Shown: in pieces, positions 49,860 to 59,950 of the stretch
How the letters are laid out: each line of letters starts with the position of its first letter
How positions within the stretch are numbered: position 1 is the first letter of the stretch
DNA from: Streptomyces cyaneogriseus subsp. noncyanogenus
GTDB lineage: Bacteria > Actinomycetota > Actinomycetes > Streptomycetales > Streptomycetaceae
NCBI RefSeq assembly: GCF_000931445.1
Contig: NZ_CP010849.1
Coordinates: forward strand, 1,984,001 to 2,048,000
Length of the DNA stretch: 64,000 bases
Direction of reading: 5' to 3'
Made by a program: the position numbers and the translations under genes
Notes under the pieces: model-generated
What the model was told of the DNA's origin: nothing
The model's database searches: none
What the model saw: the letters and a program-made list of their open reading frames with translations, nothing else

Positions 49860-50762
49860 ATGACGATGGACCGCTCCCTGCCCCCGCCCTTCGGCCGCGC
49901 GCTCTGCGCCATGATCACGCCCTTCACGGAGACGGGCGCCCTCGATCCCGGCGGCGCGGCACGCCTCGCCGACCATCTGGTGACCGGCGGCTGCGACGGC
50001 CTGGTGCTCTCCGGGACCACGGGCGAGTCGCCCACCACGACCGACGCCGAGAAGACCGCGCTCGTCCGGGCGGTGCGGGAGGCGGTCGGCGACCGGGCGG
50101 TGATCGTGGCGGGCGTCGGCACCTCCGACACCCGCCACACGGTGGAGCTGGCCCGGGCGGCCGAGAAGGCCGGAGCGGACGGACTGCTGGTGGTCGCGCC
50201 CCCCTACAGCAGGCCCCCGCAGGACGCGCTGGAGGACCACTTCCGGCAGATCGCGAACGCCTCCGGCCTGCCGCTGATGCTGTACGACATCCCGGCCCGC
50301 ACCGGCACCCGCATCGAACCCGGCACGGTCCTCCGCCTCGCCGAGCACCCGCGGATCGTGGCGGTCAAGGACTGCTCCCACGACCTGCTGGGCGTCCAGC
50401 AGGTCCTCTCACGCACGGAGCTGGCGTACTACGCGGGCTGCGACGAGCACAACCTCGCCCTGTACGCGATCGGCGCCGCGGGCTACGTCAGCACGGTCGC
50501 CAACGTCGCCCCCGCCGGGCTCCGCCGCGTCCTCGACCTGTTCGACGCGGGCGACACGGCGGGGGCGGCCCGGCTCCAGCGGCGGGCGACGCCGCTGATC
50601 GGGCGGATGATGGCGGCGGGCCTGCCCGGCACGGTCACGGCGAAGGCCCTGCTCACCGCGCTGGGCCTGCCCGCGGGCCCGGTCCGCCCACCCCTGCGCC
50701 CCGCCGACCGGGAGACGGCCGACGAGCTGCTGGCGGTGTACGAGAAGTTCCTGGACTCCTGA
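49860..50762 (+). CDS. dapA: 4-hydroxy-tetrahydrodipicolinate synthase (DapA family)
   Basis: Condenses pyruvate with aspartate semialdehyde for lysine/DAP synthesis. A 300-residue barrel with the canonical DapA features missing in the two other family members of this window: GLVLSGTTGESPTTT, Tyr in LMLYDIPARTGT, and the Schiff-base Lys in RIVAVKDCSHDL. The ATG at 49860 has GGAG 9 nt upstream; an upstream GTG (49839) and ATG (49866) are in frame. A dapD gene 0.5 kb away on the other strand supports the pathway. A second dapA elsewhere in such genomes is usual. Confidence 0.85.
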   Translation: MTMDRSLPPPFGRALCAMITPFTETGALDPGGAARLADHLVTGGCDGLVLSGTTGESPTTTDAEKTALVRAVREAVGDRAVIVAGVGTSDTRHTVELARAAEKAGADGLLVVAPPYSRPPQDALEDHFRQIANASGLPLMLYDIPARTGTRIEPGTVLRLAEHPRIVAVKDCSHDLLGVQQVLSRTELAYYAGCDEHNLALYAIGAAGYVSTVANVAPAGLRRVLDLFDAGDTAGAARLQRRATPLIGRMMAAGLPGTVTAKALLTALGLPAGPVRPPLRPADRETADELLAVYEKFLDS

Positions 50763-50792
50763 GTGCCTGGTCTCCCGGGTGCCGGAGGTACG

Positions 50793-50820
50793 GAGCCCCG
50801 GCGGCCCCGGGGGCCGGCTC
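50793..50820. terminator. hairpin between dapA and the converging small gene
   Basis: GAGCC (50793-50797) pairs with GGCTC (50816-50820), with GGCC/GGCC pairs inside after a bulge. It touches the stop codon of the small secreted gene, so it probably serves dapA mainly. Confidence 0.5.
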
Positions 50821-51043
50821 AGTTCCAGGCGTAGCCGTCGCCGAAGAGGAGCGTGTGCTCCAGCACGTCCTCCATGGGGTCGTCGACCTGGCCGACGTTG
50901 ATCAGGGCCACCCGGGGGCCGTTGTGCGAGGCCGTGTTGGTCTCGTCGGCGTGCGCGGTCCCCGCCGGGAGCCAGCACACCGCCGCCACGGCGCCCGCCC
51001 CGGTCAGCCAGCGCGTCACGGCCCTCACCCGCTCGTTCGTCAT
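50819..51043 (-). CDS. small secreted protein (74 residues)
   Basis: Begins TNERVRAVTRW and has a signal peptide (LTGAGAVAAVCWLPAGTAHA), leaving a mature peptide of about 44 residues (DETNTASHNGPRVALINVGQ..., ending AWN). No cysteines in the mature part. The ATG at 51043 has GAGG 7 nt upstream. It resembles the many small exported proteins of Streptomyces of unknown function, such as those next to chaplin-like genes, but lacks the chaplin pattern. Lies between dapA (converging) and dapD. Confidence 0.72.
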   Translation of the reverse strand: MTNERVRAVTRWLTGAGAVAAVCWLPAGTAHADETNTASHNGPRVALINVGQVDDPMEDVLEHTLLFGDGYAWN

Positions 51044-51199
51044 ACCAGGACCTCGTTTCATCGGTTCGGCGTCTGATCGGACTCTGCGTCCACCCGTTCA
51101 TCCGCCAAAAGCACCGCGAGGTCACGCCGGTCATATGTACGTAGGGGGACCGGTGCGCCGTACGGCCGGTCGCGAACCGCACGGCCGCCGGAGATGACC

Positions 51200-51241
51200 G
51201 ACGTCCTCCCGCTGCCGAGCGGTCGGCAGCAGGAGGACGTC
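51200..51241 (-). terminator. terminator after dapD
   Basis: A 19-bp stem with one mismatch: GACGTCCTCCCGCTGCCGA (51200-51218) pairs with 51223-51241 around a GCGG loop, 23 bp past the dapD stop codon. Confidence 0.85.
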
Positions 51242-51264
51242 GATCGACAAGGCGGCCGCCCGGC

Positions 51265-52254
51265 TCAGTTGTGGCTGTGCAGGACCTCGTTCAGCCCGCC
51301 CCACACCGCGTTGTTCGGGCGGGCCTCGACCGCGCCCGTGACCGAGTTGCGGCGGAAGAGGATGTGGGAGGCGCCGGACAGCTCGCGGGCCTTGACGATC
51401 TGGCCGTCGGGCATGGTCACGCGGGTGCCGGCGGTGACGTACAGGCCGGCCTCGACCACGCACTCGTCGCCGAGGGCGATACCGACGCCCGCCTCGGCGC
51501 CGACCAGGCAGCGCTCGCCGATGGAGATGATCACGTTGCCGCCGCCGGACAGGGTGCCCATGGTGGAGGCGCCGCCGCCGATGTCCGAGCCGTCGCCGAC
51601 GACGACGCCCGCGGAGATGCGGCCCTCGACCATGGAGGTGCCGAGCGTGCCCGCGTTGAAGTTGACGAAGCCCTCGTGCATGACGGTGGTGCCCTCGCCG
51701 AGGTACGCGCCGAGGCGGACCCGGTCGGCGTCGGCGATGCGCACGCCCTTGGGGACGACGTAGTCGGTCATCCGCGGGAACTTGTCGATGGAGGTCACCT
51801 GGAGGTGCAGCCCCTCGGCGCGGGCGTTGAGGCGCACCTTCTCGATGTCGTCGACGGCGACCGGGCCCAGCGAGGTCCAGGCGACGTTGGCCAGGTGGGC
51901 GAAGATGCCGTCCAGGCTCTGGCCGTGCGGCTTGACCAGGCGGTGGGAGAGCAGGTGCAGGCGCAGGTAGACGTCGTGCGCGTCGACCGGCTTGTCGTCC
52001 AGGGAGGCGATGACCGTGCGGACCGCGACGACCTCGACGCCGCGGCGGGCGTCCGGGCCGATCGCCGCGGTCGCGCCGCCGCCCAGCGCCTGGGCGGCCT
52101 GCTCGGCGGACAGCCGCTCGGTGCCGGACGGGCCGGGCTCGTCGACCAGTTCGGGGGCGGGGAACCAGGTGTCGAGGACGGTGCCGTCGGAGGCGATCGT
52201 GGCGAGGCCGGCGGCCACGGCGCCGGTGGTGCGGGGAGCAGTCGTGTCGGTCAT
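51265..52254 (-). CDS. dapD: 2,3,4,5-tetrahydropyridine-2,6-dicarboxylate N-succinyltransferase
   Basis: Succinylates tetrahydrodipicolinate in the DAP/lysine pathway. 329 residues of the actinobacterial DapD form: a ~100-residue N-terminal domain, then a left-handed beta-helix of hexapeptide repeats ([49 protein letters not shown]) and a C-terminal cap. It should form a trimer with active sites between subunits. The ATG at 52254 gives the usual length. A lone gene, divergently placed to no partner; DapA lies 0.5 kb away. Confidence 0.93.
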   Translation of the reverse strand: MTDTTAPRTTGAVAAGLATIASDGTVLDTWFPAPELVDEPGPSGTERLSAEQAAQALGGGATAAIGPDARRGVEVVAVRTVIASLDDKPVDAHDVYLRLHLLSHRLVKPHGQSLDGIFAHLANVAWTSLGPVAVDDIEKVRLNARAEGLHLQVTSIDKFPRMTDYVVPKGVRIADADRVRLGAYLGEGTTVMHEGFVNFNAGTLGTSMVEGRISAGVVVGDGSDIGGGASTMGTLSGGGNVIISIGERCLVGAEAGVGIALGDECVVEAGLYVTAGTRVTMPDGQIVKARELSGASHILFRRNSVTGAVEARPNNAVWGGLNEVLHSHN

Positions 52255-52340
52255 GAGGGCAACCTAACCGGCGTGGGGCCGTGGAGGCGAACCAGGCCCG
52301 CCGCCGTCTCGGGTGCCGGGCGGTACGGGCCCGTACGGCG

Positions 52341-52886
52341 TCACCGGCCTGCGGAAACGACCCGGGCCAGGGCCTCGCGCGCGTACGCCTCGTCGTAGGG
52401 CGCGCCGGTCAGCAGCACCTGGAGGCAGATGCCGTCCATCAGCGCGACCAGGGCCCGCGCGGTGACCGGATCCGTACGGCGGGCCAGCCGCTCGGCGACG
52501 CCCTCGGCCCATGCGGCGGCGACCGGGCGCAGCGCGGGACGCCGCAGGGCGGCGAGGTAGAGCTCGTACTCCAGCTCGACGCCGGTACGGTCGCCGCCCA
52601 GCCACTCGCCGAGGACGCGGGCCAGTTCCCCGGCCAGGTCGGCCCGGGGGTCCGCCAGGGCGGGGTGCGCGGCGATCACCGCGGCGAATCCCTCGTCCGC
52701 CTGGCGCAGCGCGGCGACCAGCAGATCGTCGAGGGTCCTGAAGTGGTAGGTGGTGGAGCCGAGCGGCACATCGGCCTCGGCCGCCACGGAGCGGTGGCTG
52801 AGCCCGGCGATGCCCTTCTCCGCCACCACCCGGAGCGCTGCGTCGATGATCCGCTGCCGCCGGTCGGGGTCGTGGCGGCGGGGCAT
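52341..52886 (-). CDS. TetR-family regulator coupled to the SMR gene
   Basis: 181 residues: helix-turn-helix at about 12-55 (RIIDAALRVVAEKGIAGLSHRSVAAEADVPLGSTTYHFRTLDDLL) and a helical ligand domain. Its ATG shares one base with the stop codon of the SMR efflux gene (TGATG), so the pump is translated first and the regulator follows. The palindrome TGTGTACG-AG-CGTACACA at the pump start codon is the obvious operator for this protein. It probably senses a cationic drug or guanidinium-like compound. Confidence 0.9.
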   Translation of the reverse strand: MPRRHDPDRRQRIIDAALRVVAEKGIAGLSHRSVAAEADVPLGSTTYHFRTLDDLLVAALRQADEGFAAVIAAHPALADPRADLAGELARVLGEWLGGDRTGVELEYELYLAALRRPALRPVAAAWAEGVAERLARRTDPVTARALVALMDGICLQVLLTGAPYDEAYAREALARVVSAGR

Positions 52887-53206
52887 CAGTGCGCGCCGCC
52901 CAGGTTGAGCACCACCACGCCGACGATGATCAGCGCGATGCCGGCGGCCTTGGCGAGGGTCATCCCCTCACCGAGGAAGACGATGCCGATGGTGGCGATG
53001 GCGGCGGTGCCCACGCCGGACCAGATGGCGTAGGCCGTGCCGACGGAGAGGGTCTTGAGCGTCTGCGCGAGCAGCCCGAAGGAGATCACGTATCCGAGGA
53101 GCGTCAGCAGCGACGGCCACAGCCTGCTGAAGCCCTCGCTGTACTTCATGGCGGTGGTCCCGGCGACCTCGGCGGCGATGGCTCCGGCCAGCAGCAGGTA
53201 TCCCAT
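52886..53206 (-). CDS. SMR-family multidrug efflux protein
   Basis: 106 residues with four transmembrane helices; the proton/substrate Glu is in the first helix (LLLAGAIAAEVAGTTAMKYSEGF), and the SMR signature YAIWSGVGTAAIATIG is in helix 3. Works as an antiparallel or parallel dimer in the membrane to export cations. The ATG at 53206 has no Shine-Dalgarno; a TACGCT -10 box just 7 nt upstream suggests a leaderless message. It is coupled to a TetR gene and lies 42 bp after the suf terminator. Confidence 0.93.
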   Translation of the reverse strand: MGYLLLAGAIAAEVAGTTAMKYSEGFSRLWPSLLTLLGYVISFGLLAQTLKTLSVGTAYAIWSGVGTAAIATIGIVFLGEGMTLAKAAGIALIIVGVVVLNLGGAH

Positions 53207-53223
53207 GTGTACGAGCGTACACA
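53206..53223. promoter_or_regulatory. perfect palindromic operator at the SMR start codon
   Basis: TGTGTACG-AG-CGTACACA, with 8-bp perfect arms. It covers the -10-like TACGCT (minus strand) and reaches the ATG itself, the position expected for a TetR repressor of a leaderless gene. Confidence 0.8.
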
Positions 53224-53247
53224 GTGGCCGGGGCGCCCGGACAGCCG

Positions 53248-53279
53248 GAAACGGCGGCACCCGTGGGTGCCGCCGTTTC
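53248..53279 (-). terminator. terminator of the suf operon
   Basis: Perfect 15-bp arms (GAAACGGCGGCACCC, 53248-53262, and its complement 53265-53279) around GT. It lies 26 bp past the stop of the last suf gene. Confidence 0.9.
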
Positions 53280-53305
53280 GGAGGACCGCTCGGTCCCGGG
53301 GTGTC

Positions 53306-53641
53306 TCAGACGTTGAACCCGAGCGCCCGCAGTTGCTCGCGTCCGTCGTCCGTGATCTTGTCGGGGCCCCACGGCGGCATCCAGACCCAGTTGATGCGCA
53401 GCTCGTTGACGAGGCCGTCCGTGGCGGACTTGGCCTGGTCCTCGATGACATCGGTCAGCGGGCAGGCCGCCGAGGTCAGGGTCATGTCGACCGTGGCGAT
53501 GTTCGCCTCCTGGTCGATGTGGATGCCGTAGATCAGGCCCAGGTTGACGACGTCGATGCCCAGCTCGGGGTCGACGACGTCCATCAGGGCCTCGCGGAGC
53601 TCCTCCTCCGAGGCCGGCTTCATCTCCACGGTCTCGCTCAT
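53306..53641 (-). CDS. DUF59 (MIP18/SufT-like) metal-sulfur cluster assembly factor
   Basis: 111 residues of one DUF59 domain: EELREALMDVVDPELGIDVVNLGLIYG, then the conserved Cys of LTSAACPLTDVIED and WVWMPPWGPDKITDDGREQLRALGF at the end. Proteins of this type help load Fe-S clusters on target enzymes. It is the last gene of the suf operon; its ATG overlaps the sufU stop by 4 bp, and a strong hairpin follows. The DPELGIDVVNLGLIYG stretch is also shared with PaaD, but the operon settles the role. Confidence 0.92.
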   Translation of the reverse strand: MSETVEMKPASEEELREALMDVVDPELGIDVVNLGLIYGIHIDQEANIATVDMTLTSAACPLTDVIEDQAKSATDGLVNELRINWVWMPPWGPDKITDDGREQLRALGFNV

Positions 53642-54105
53642 GCCGTCTTCCTTTCGGCGTCGGCGCCGTCCAGCGCCTGGGCCGTCGCGTCCTTCCAGGC
53701 CATCCAGCTCAACAGGGCGCACTTGACCCGGGCCGGGTACTTGGAGACCCCGGCGAACGCGACCGCGTCCTCCAGGATGTCCTCCATGGCGTCGTCGGGC
53801 TCCATCTTGCCCTTGGACTGCATCAGCTCCAGGAAGGTCTCCTGGATCTTCTGCGCGTCGGCCAGGTCCTTGCCGACGAGGAGTTCGTTCAGTACGGAGG
53901 CCGACGCCTGGCTGATGGAACAGCCCTGGCCCTCGTAGCTGACGTCGGCGATGGTCGTGCCGTCGTATTTCACGCGCAGCGTGATCTCGTCGCCGCACGT
54001 GGGGTTCACGTGGTGCACCTCGGCGTCGCCGTCCCGCAGACCACGCCCGTGGGGGTTCTTGTAGTGGTCCAGGATGACGTCCTGGTACATGGAATCCAGC
54101 TTCAC
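53638..54105 (-). CDS. sufU: SUF-type Fe-S scaffold/sulfur-acceptor protein
   Basis: Takes sulfur from SufS (zinc-dependent sulfurtransferase) for cluster assembly. 155 residues: KLDSMYQDVILDHYKNPHGRG, Cys in VNPTCGDEI, Cys in EGQGCSISQAS and Cys in RVKCALLSWMAW, the three Cys-containing sites of SufU. It starts 16 bp after sufS and overlaps the DUF59 gene. As in many Gram-positive bacteria it replaces SufE in the pathway. Confidence 0.95.
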   Translation of the reverse strand: MKLDSMYQDVILDHYKNPHGRGLRDGDAEVHHVNPTCGDEITLRVKYDGTTIADVSYEGQGCSISQASASVLNELLVGKDLADAQKIQETFLELMQSKGKMEPDDAMEDILEDAVAFAGVSKYPARVKCALLSWMAWKDATAQALDGADAERKTA

Positions 54106-54121
54106 CTTTTCAGCACGCCCC

Positions 54122-55374
54122 TCAGCCGAAGAAGTTCCGTACGTGCTCCAGTCCGTCGACCAGAGCGTCGATCTCGGCCGGCGTGGAGTACAGATAGAAC
54201 GACGCTCGCGTGGTCGCAGGAATTCCGTAGCGCAGGCAGACGGGGCGCGCGCAGTGGTGGCCGACGCGGACCGCGATGCCCTGCTCGTCGAGGACCTGGC
54301 CCACGTCGTGCGGGTGGATGTCGCCGAGCGTGAAGGAGATCGCGGCGCCCCGGTCCTCGGCCGTGGTCGGGCCGATGATGCGCAGGCCGGGGACCTCCGC
54401 CAGCCGCTTGACCGCGTACTCGGTGAGCGCGTGCTCGTGGGCGAGGATCTTGTCCATGCCGATCGAGTTGAGGTAGTCGATCGCCGCGCCCAGACCGACC
54501 GCCTGCGCGATCGGCGGGGTGCCCGCCTCGAACTTGTGCGGGGCGGGAGCGTACGTCGACGAGTGCATCGACACCGTCTCGATCATCTCGCCGCCGCCGA
54601 GGAACGGAGGCAGGTCCTCCAGCAGCTCCTGGCGGCCCCAGAGCACGCCGATGCCGGTCGGGCCGCACATCTTGTGGCCGGTGAAGGCGACGAAGTCGGC
54701 CTGGAGGGCCTGTACGTCCAGCGGCATGTGCGGGGCGGCCTGGGAGGCGTCGACGCAGACCAGGGCGCCGACCTCCTGGGCGCGGCGGATGATCGCCTCG
54801 ACCGGGTTGAGCGTGCCCAGGATGTTGGAGACCAGCACGAACGAGACGACCTTGGTCTTCTCGGTGATGACCTCGTCGATGTTGGACAGGTCCAGGCGGC
54901 CGTCGTCGGTCAGGCCGAACCACTTCAGCTTCGCACCCGTGCGCTGCGCGAGCAGCTGCCACGGCACGATGTTGGAGTGGTGCTCCATCTCCGTGATGAC
55001 GATCTCGGTCTCGTGGTCGACCCGGTAGGGCTCGTCGGCCCAGCCGAGCATGTTGGCCACGAGGTTGAGGGACTCCGAGGCGTTCTTGGTGAAGATCACC
55101 TCGTCGCGCGACGGGGCGTTGATGAACTCCGCGACCTTGTCACGCGCGCCCTCGTACAGCGCCGTGGCCTCCTCGGCGAGGACGTGCACGCCACGGTGGA
55201 CGTTGGCGTTGTGCTGCTCGTAGTACTCGTCGAGGACGTCGATGACCTGGCGCGGGGTCTGCGAGGTCGCGGCGTTGTCGAGGTAGACGAGCTTCTTCCC
55301 GTCGTGGAGCACACGGTCCAGGATCGGGAAGTCCTTGCGGATCGCCTCGGTGTCGAGGAGGCCCGGCAGCTGTG

Positions 55375-55378
<4 letters not shown>
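54122..55378 (-). CDS. sufS: cysteine desulfurase
   Basis: Releases sulfur from L-cysteine as a persulfide. 418 residues, fold-type I PLP enzyme, group II: VDASQAAPHMPLDVQ, the Schiff-base Lys in FTGHKMCGPTGIGVLWG, RVGHHCARPVCLRYG with the catalytic Cys. GTG at 55378 overlaps the sufC stop codon (GTGA). The two other class-V aminotransferases in the window lack the Cys loop, so this is the one for Fe-S clusters. Confidence 0.96.
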
Positions 55379-56139
<761 letters not shown>

Positions 56140-56146
56140 GGGTGCC

Positions 56147-56464
56147 TCAGGACTCCTGGGTGAGGGAGACGAGCACGTCGTCCCCTTCGATCTTTACGGG
56201 GTATACGGGGACGGGGCGCGTCGCCGGAAGACTGTCGGGCTTGCCGGACCGCAGGTCGAAGCGCGAGCCGTGCAGCCAGCACTCGATGTGGCAGTCGTCG
56301 ACCTCGCCCTCCGAGAGCGAGACGTTCGCGTGCGAGCAGATGTCGTGGATCGCGAACACCTCCCCCCCGGTCTGCACGAGGGACACGGGCGTGCCGTCGA
56401 GTTCCACCCGCTTCGGGGTGTCCTCCTCCAGCTCGCTCAGCCCACAGGCGCGTACGAAGGTCAT
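56147..56464 (-). CDS. Rieske [2Fe-2S] ferredoxin-like protein within the suf operon
   Basis: 105 residues: a Rieske fold with cluster ligands Cys-x-His in IHDICSHANVSL and Cys-x-x-His in CHIECWLHGSRFD, PVYPVKIEGDDVLVSL at the end. Such non-heme Rieske proteins are common in actinobacterial suf operons, between sufD and sufC, probably as an electron donor or as a cluster carrier; often misannotated as ring-hydroxylating dioxygenase ferredoxin. Its ATG overlaps the sufD stop by 4 bp. Confidence 0.93.
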   Translation of the reverse strand: MTFVRACGLSELEEDTPKRVELDGTPVSLVQTGGEVFAIHDICSHANVSLSEGEVDDCHIECWLHGSRFDLRSGKPDSLPATRPVPVYPVKIEGDDVLVSLTQES

Positions 56465-57651
56465 GCGACCGACGCCTCCAGCTCCTGCTCGATCTTGGCG
56501 ATCAGGCGCTCTTCGATGTCCGGGACGCCGATCTGCTGGACCAGCTCGGCGAAGAAGCCGCGGACCACCAGGCGGCGGGCCTCGTGCTCCGGGATGCCGC
56601 GGGCCATCAGGTAGAACAGCTGCTCGTCGTCGAAGCGGCCGGTGGCGGAGGCGTGGCCGGCGCCGACGATCTCGCCGGTCTCGATCTCCAGGTTGGGCAC
56701 CGAGTCGACGCGCGCGCCGTCCGTCAGGACGAGGTTGCGGTTCATCTCGTAGGTGTCCGTGCCCTCGGCCGCGGCCTCGATCAGGACGTCGCCGATCCAC
56801 ACCGCGTGCGCGTTCTCGCCCTGGAGCGCGCCCTTGTAGACCACGTTCGACTTGCAGTGCGGGACGTTGTGGTCGACGAAGAGCCGGTGCTCCTGGTGCT
56901 GGCCCTTCTCGGTGAAGTACAGGCCGAACATCTCGACCTCGCCACCGGGACCGGCGTAGTTCACGCGCGGGTGCAGCCGGACCAGGTCGCCGCCGAAGGT
57001 GACGATGATCGACTTGAGCGAGGCGTCCCGGCCGACGAGCGCGTTGTGCTGGCCGGCGTGGACCGCCTTGTCGTCCCAGTCCTGGACCGAGACGACGGTC
57101 AGCTTGGCGCCGTCGCCGAGGATGTACTCGACGTTGGCGGCGAGCACCGCGTCACCGGTGTGGTCGATGACCACCACGGCCTCGGCGAAGGCACCGAGCT
57201 CGATGACCTGGTGGCCGTAGGCGACCCCGCCCTCGCCGTGCACGGCGATGCGGATCGGCTCGGTGAGGACGGTCTCCTTCGGCACGGTCACGACCGAGGC
57301 CCGCTCGAAGGCGGAGTACGCCTGGGCGGCGACGCGGTCCACCGGGGTGCCGGCCTTGCCGAGCCGGGCGTCGTCGCGGCCGACGGTCTCGACGGTGACG
57401 CCCTCGGGGGCGTCGACGGCGACCTTCACGCCGTCACCGGTGGCGACGGCGGTGCCGTCGTGCAGGCCACGCAGGCGCTCCAGCGGAGTGAACCGCCACT
57501 CCTCCTCGCGGCCGTGGGGGACCGGGAAGTCCGCCACGTCGAAGGACGGGGGCGCGCTCATGCGCGTGGCGACGGTCGAGTCCGCCTCGGCGGCGACCGC
57601 GATGGCACCGGCGGTGGTGGAGCCCACCGGGATGTTCTGAGCCTCAGCCAT
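56461..57651 (-). CDS. sufD: SufD, SufBC2D complex subunit
   Basis: 396 residues. N-terminal helical part, then a right-handed beta-helix with LFVDHNVPHCKSNVVYKGAL and GHASATGRFDDEQLFYLMARGIPEHEARRLVVRGFF near the C-terminus, the SufC-binding end shared with SufB. It has no cluster ligand set of its own and supports SufB as scaffold. 83 bp separate it from sufB, the longest gap within the operon. Confidence 0.96.
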   Translation of the reverse strand: MAEAQNIPVGSTTAGAIAVAAEADSTVATRMSAPPSFDVADFPVPHGREEEWRFTPLERLRGLHDGTAVATGDGVKVAVDAPEGVTVETVGRDDARLGKAGTPVDRVAAQAYSAFERASVVTVPKETVLTEPIRIAVHGEGGVAYGHQVIELGAFAEAVVVIDHTGDAVLAANVEYILGDGAKLTVVSVQDWDDKAVHAGQHNALVGRDASLKSIIVTFGGDLVRLHPRVNYAGPGGEVEMFGLYFTEKGQHQEHRLFVDHNVPHCKSNVVYKGALQGENAHAVWIGDVLIEAAAEGTDTYEMNRNLVLTDGARVDSVPNLEIETGEIVGAGHASATGRFDDEQLFYLMARGIPEHEARRLVVRGFFAELVQQIGVPDIEERLIAKIEQELEASVA

Positions 57652-57734
57652 GGCTGTCGTAGTGCTCGCTTTCCGTTACGTAAGGGGCTTGACGGGGGAC
57701 AGCGGGGCGGCATGGGGCCGCCCCGGGCCGGCGG

Positions 57735-59156
57735 TCAGCCGACCGCGCCCTCCATCTGCAGCTCGATCAGCCGGTTGAGCTCCAGCGCGTACTCCATCGG
57801 CAGCTCCTTGGCGATCGGCTCGACGAAGCCGCGCACGATCATCGCCATGGCCTCGTCCTCACTCAGACCGCGGCTCATCAGGTAGAAGAGCTGGTCCTCG
57901 GAGACCTTGGAGACGGTCGCCTCGTGGCCCATGGACACGTCGTCCTCGCGGACGTCCACGTAGGGGTACGTGTCGGAGCGGGAGATCGTGTCGACCAGGA
58001 GCGCGTCGCAGAGCACGTTGGACTTCGAGCCCGGGGCTCCCTCGCCGATCTCGATCAGACCGCGGTAGGAGGTACGGCCACCGCCGCGCGCCACCGACTT
58101 GGAGACGATGTTGGACGAGGTGTTCGGCGCCATGTGGACCATCTTGGCGCCCGCGTCCTGGTGCTGGCCCTCGCCGGCGAAGGCGATGGAGAGCGTCTCG
58201 CCCTTGGCGTGCTCGCCCATCAGGTAGACGGCCGGGTACTTCATCGTCACCTTGGAGCCGATGTTGCCGTCGATCCACTCCATGGTCGCGCCCTCGTAGG
58301 CCACGGCGCGCTTGGTGACCAGGTTGTAGACGTTGTTCGACCAGTTCTGGATGGTCGTGTAGCGGCAGCGGGCGTTCTTCTTGACGATGATCTCGACGAC
58401 CGCGGAGTGCAGCGAGTCCGACTTGTAGATCGGGGCCGTGCAGCCCTCGACGTAGTGCACGTAGGCACCCTCGTCGACGATGATCAGGGTCCGCTCGAAC
58501 TGGCCCATGTTCTCCGTGTTGATACGGAAGTAGGCCTGGAGCGGGATCTCCACGTGCACGCCCGGCGGGACGTAGATGAACGAGCCGCCCGACCACACCG
58601 CGGTGTTCAGCGCGGCGAACTTGTTGTCACCGGCCGGGATGACGGTGCCGAAGTACTCCTTGAACAGCTCCGGGTGCTGCTTCAGGGCCGTGTCGGTGTC
58701 CAGGAAGATGACGCCCTGCTCCTCCAGGTCCTCGCGGATCTGGTGGTAGACGACCTCGGACTCGTACTGGGCCGCGACACCGGCCACGAGGCGCTTCTTC
58801 TCGGCCTCGGGGATGCCCAGCTTGTCGTACGTGTTCTTGATGTCCTCGGGCAGGTCCTCCCAGGACTCCGCCTGCTTCTCCGTGGAGCGCACGAAGTACT
58901 TGATGTTGTCGAAGTCGATCCCCGACAGGTCCGAGCCCCAGTTCGGCATGGGCTTCTTCTCGAAGAGCTTCAGGCCCTTGAGGCGGAGCTTGGTCATCCA
59001 CTCCGGCTCGTCCTTCTTCGCGGAGATGTCCCGGACGACGTCCTCGTCCAGGCCGCGACGCGCCGACGCACCGGCCTCGTCCCGGTCGGCCCAGCCGTAT
59101 TCGTACGTGCCCAGGCCCTCCAGCTCAGGGTGGGCAGTCTCCGTGGGGAGAGTCAT
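57735..59156 (-). CDS. sufB: SufB, Fe-S cluster scaffold subunit
   Basis: 473 residues, the most conserved member of the operon. It shows [22 protein letters not shown] near the start, the scaffold stretch [20 protein letters not shown] with the conserved Cys, and [34 protein letters not shown] at the SufC-binding end. No intein interrupts it, unlike SufB in some actinobacteria. ATG at 59156 overlaps the stop of sufR (ATGA). Confidence 0.97.
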   Translation of the reverse strand: MTLPTETAHPELEGLGTYEYGWADRDEAGASARRGLDEDVVRDISAKKDEPEWMTKLRLKGLKLFEKKPMPNWGSDLSGIDFDNIKYFVRSTEKQAESWEDLPEDIKNTYDKLGIPEAEKKRLVAGVAAQYESEVVYHQIREDLEEQGVIFLDTDTALKQHPELFKEYFGTVIPAGDNKFAALNTAVWSGGSFIYVPPGVHVEIPLQAYFRINTENMGQFERTLIIVDEGAYVHYVEGCTAPIYKSDSLHSAVVEIIVKKNARCRYTTIQNWSNNVYNLVTKRAVAYEGATMEWIDGNIGSKVTMKYPAVYLMGEHAKGETLSIAFAGEGQHQDAGAKMVHMAPNTSSNIVSKSVARGGGRTSYRGLIEIGEGAPGSKSNVLCDALLVDTISRSDTYPYVDVREDDVSMGHEATVSKVSEDQLFYLMSRGLSEDEAMAMIVRGFVEPIAKELPMEYALELNRLIELQMEGAVG

Positions 59157-59950
59157 GCGGGGTTCCTCCCGGCCGTGCTTGCAGATGCGTGATGAGTGGT
59201 CTTCGGGGTCTTCGGAGGCCTGGCGGCTCCGGCGGCCTTGGCGGCCCCGGCCGTCGCCGCGCCCTTCGGGATGAAGGTGGTGCAGACGCCGTCGCCGTGG
59301 GCGATGGTCGCCAGCCGCTGCACATGTGTACCGAGCAGCTCGGCGAAAAATTCCGTCTCGGCCTCGCACAGCTGCGGAAACTGTTCGGCGACGTGGGCGA
59401 CCGGGCAGTGGTGCTGGCAGAGCTGTTCGCCGACCGGTGCGCTGCGCGCGGTTGCAGCGTACCCGTCCGCGCTGAGGGCCTTGGCCAGCGCTTCCGTCCG
59501 CTCTTCCGGGGCCGCTTCGGCGACGGCCCTGCGGTAGGCGCCGGCCTGGGCGGCGATGCGGGCCCGGGCGAAGGCGGCGACCGCCTGCTCCCCGCCCTCC
59601 CGCTCGGCGATCCAGCGCAGGGCGTCCACGGCGAGCTGGTCGTAGGACTGGTCGAAGGCGTCCCGGCCGCAGTCCGTCAGCGCGAACGCCTTGGCGGGCC
59701 GGCCGCGGGTGCGCGTGCCGTAGACCGGGCGGTCGCGGGCCTCGACGACACCGTCGGTGACCAGCGCGTCGAGATGCCGGCGCACGGCCGCCTGGGTGAG
59801 CCCCAGCCGCTCGGCGAGCTCGGCGACGGTCGACGGGCCGTGGTCCAGGATGGACCGCGCGACCCGGTTGCGCGTCGAGCGCTCACCGGTCGCGAACTCC
59901 TCCTGAGGGGCCCCCACGGGGGTCTCCCGAGCCTCGCCGACGTTTTTCAC
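59153..59950 (-). CDS. sufR: SufR-like Fe-S-sensing regulator
   Basis: 265 residues: a DeoR/ArsR-like winged helix ([39 protein letters not shown]) and a C-terminal domain with the Cys set [21 protein letters not shown] that ligates a [4Fe-4S] cluster in SufR. Represses suf genes when clusters are plentiful. The GTG at 59950 (VKNVGEAR) is taken as start; no ribosome site precedes it, so a leaderless message or another start is possible. It heads the operon and overlaps sufB by 4 bp. Confidence 0.92.
   Translation of the reverse strand: MKNVGEARETPVGAPQEEFATGERSTRNRVARSILDHGPSTVAELAERLGLTQAAVRRHLDALVTDGVVEARDRPVYGTRTRGRPAKAFALTDCGRDAFDQSYDQLAVDALRWIAEREGGEQAVAAFARARIAAQAGAYRRAVAEAAPEERTEALAKALSADGYAATARSAPVGEQLCQHHCPVAHVAEQFPQLCEAETEFFAELLGTHVQRLATIAHGDGVCTTFIPKGAATAGAAKAAGAARPPKTPKTTHHASASTAGRNPA

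Noticed and set aside
52323..52336. GTACGGGCCCGTAC palindrome between the TetR gene and dapD as an operator
   Set aside because: It lies 4 bp from the TetR stop codon and could equally be part of a terminator; a G/C palindrome alone is weak evidence.
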